In this document: in pieces, positions 4,926-5,822 of the stretch
Layout of the letters: the number at the start of each line of letters is the position of its first letter
How positions within the stretch are numbered: position 1 is the first letter of the stretch
NCBI GenBank assembly: GCA_003497555.1
Contig: DNNS01000711.1
Coordinates: 661 to 6,482, forward strand
Length of the DNA: 5,822 nucleotides
From: Spirochaetia bacterium
GTDB lineage: Bacteria > Spirochaetota > UBA12135
Direction of reading: 5' to 3'
Notes under the pieces: generated by a model
Databases searched by the model: none
Told to the model about the DNA's origin: nothing
The model's input: only the letters and a program-made list of their open reading frames with translations
Position numbers and translations under genes: made by a program

Positions 4926-5822
4926 TCAGACAGAAGCTTTTTTTGCTAATACCAGTGCAGTGCGCGCGGGCAGATAAAGATAAACAATATCTCTTCCGCC
5001 TTCATGCCTTGAGGGATATTTAATGGAATCATCGATCCGGGAAAATCCGCCGAACAATGTACTGTCACTGTTAAAAATTATTTTCCATTCTCCGGGCAAA
5101 CCGGTAATACCGTAACCTGTATATGAATTTACCGGATTGAAATTAAAAACAAATATCAGACCGGCGCGGTGAAAAGATAAAACCTGGTCGCTTATATGTT
5201 CATGAAGTTTCCACGGCCCGCCTGATTCAAGAATTTTAAAATCTGCTATGATCTTCATCATGGCTTCATCAAAATCAGCAAGCAAATGATATTTTAAAAG
5301 CGGATCATCGCGCAGTTTCCATTGCCTGCGGGCATATTTGTATGACCAGTTATTTCCCTCCCGGGGAAAATCTATCCATTCCGGGTGGCCGAATTCATTG
5401 CCCATAAAATTAAGCCATCCATGACCTGCACAGGATAATGTTATAAGACGGATCATTTTGTGCAGGGAAAGTCCGCGGTCTATAAGCAGATTGGGCGTTT
5501 GTTTGCTCATGCAAAAATACATTTCCTTGTCGCACAGCCGGAAAATAATTGTTTTATCTCCGACCAGAGCCTGATCATGGCTTTCGGCGTAGTTGATGGA
5601 TTTTTCATCGGCCCGGCGGTTGGTGAGTTCATGATACATTTCGCATACATTCCATTTTTCATCGGGCTGCTCTTTAATAAGTTTTATCCAGTAATCGGGA
5701 GTTCCCATGGCCAGGCGATAATCAAAACCGAGCCCGCCTTCACTTATTTCCGCTCCCAGCCCCGGCATGCCGGACATGTCTTCGGCAATGGAGAGCGCAT
5801 CAGGCCGGACTTCGTGTATTAC
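4926..5822 (-). CDS. glgB: 1,4-alpha-glucan branching enzyme, GH13_8 (eukaryote-like) type, C-terminal part
   Basis: Cytoplasmic enzyme of glycogen synthesis that cuts an alpha-1,4 chain and re-attaches it through alpha-1,6. The frame is open to the window edge at 5822, so only the last 298 residues are present; an ATG at 5777 is internal. Visible are the general acid/base Glu14 in S-I-A-E-D-M-S-G-M-P, the D-Y-R-L-A-M block (34-39), the transition-state Asp83 in Y-A-E-S-H-D-Q-A, and N-F-M-G-N-E-F-G-H-P-E-W (138-149) with P-R-E-G-N-N-W-S. A beta-sandwich C-terminal domain ends at residue 298. These strings match the GBE1/plant-type branching enzymes (GH13_8) far better than the classical bacterial GlgB (GH13_9). 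The catalytic nucleophile and the N-terminal carbohydrate-binding module lie outside the window. Amylase or debranching activity is unlikely given the branching-enzyme blocks. Confidence 0.93.
   Translation of the reverse strand, partial: VIHEVRPDALSIAEDMSGMPGLGAEISEGGLGFDYRLAMGTPDYWIKLIKEQPDEKWNVCEMYHELTNRRADEKSINYAESHDQALVGDKTIIFRLCDKEMYFCMSKQTPNLLIDRGLSLHKMIRLITLSCAGHGWLNFMGNEFGHPEWIDFPREGNNWSYKYARRQWKLRDDPLLKYHLLADFDEAMMKIIADFKILESGGPWKLHEHISDQVLSFHRAGLIFVFNFNPVNSYTGYGITGLPGEWKIIFNSDSTLFGGFSRIDDSIKYPSRHEGGRDIVYLYLPARTALVLAKKASV

Overview
The window looks like chromosome from an anaerobic bacterium of moderate G+C. Two things point to anaerobes: a three-gene cluster of 2-hydroxyacyl-CoA dehydratase activator (ASKHA-type) and companion proteins, which depend on oxygen-sensitive Fe-S chemistry, and a glycogen branching enzyme of the GH13_8 (eukaryote-like) type that some anaerobic bacteria carry. 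A Treponema-like spirochaete or a gut Firmicute relative would fit, but nothing here fixes the phylum. There are no rRNA, tRNA, CRISPR or insertion-sequence signals.

Layout. Positions 1-411 (+) hold the 3' part of an A+T-rich gene for a small, probably exported lipocalin-like protein, cut by the window edge. It faces 457-1728 (-), a DNA polymerase III delta-prime subunit (holB) with a degenerate P-loop, an intact zinc-cysteine set and an unusual middle insertion. Positions 1729-1905 are a compact divergent promoter region. It has one good sigma-70-type promoter per direction, a long inverted repeat exactly midway between them, and a 14-bp palindrome beside the holB -35 box. The holB promoter places +1 on the start codon itself, which predicts a leaderless mRNA.

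Positions 1906-4861 (+) form a tight operon of three overlapping genes: a COG3580/DUF2229-type protein, a COG3581-type protein of the HgdB-like superfamily, and a COG1924-type ATP-dependent activase. The three correspond to modules that are fused in one very long polypeptide in other bacteria. The classical dehydratase subunits (HgdA/HgdB) are not in the window. The reading is that the activase uses ATP to drive low-potential electrons into a partner, which may be the two companion proteins; their substrate is unknown.

Positions 4926-5822 (-) hold the C-terminal half of the branching enzyme, convergent with the operon across a short gap that contains a weak hairpin. The most useful leads are the activase cluster as an uncharacterised reductase system and the symmetric, possibly co-regulated divergent promoter.
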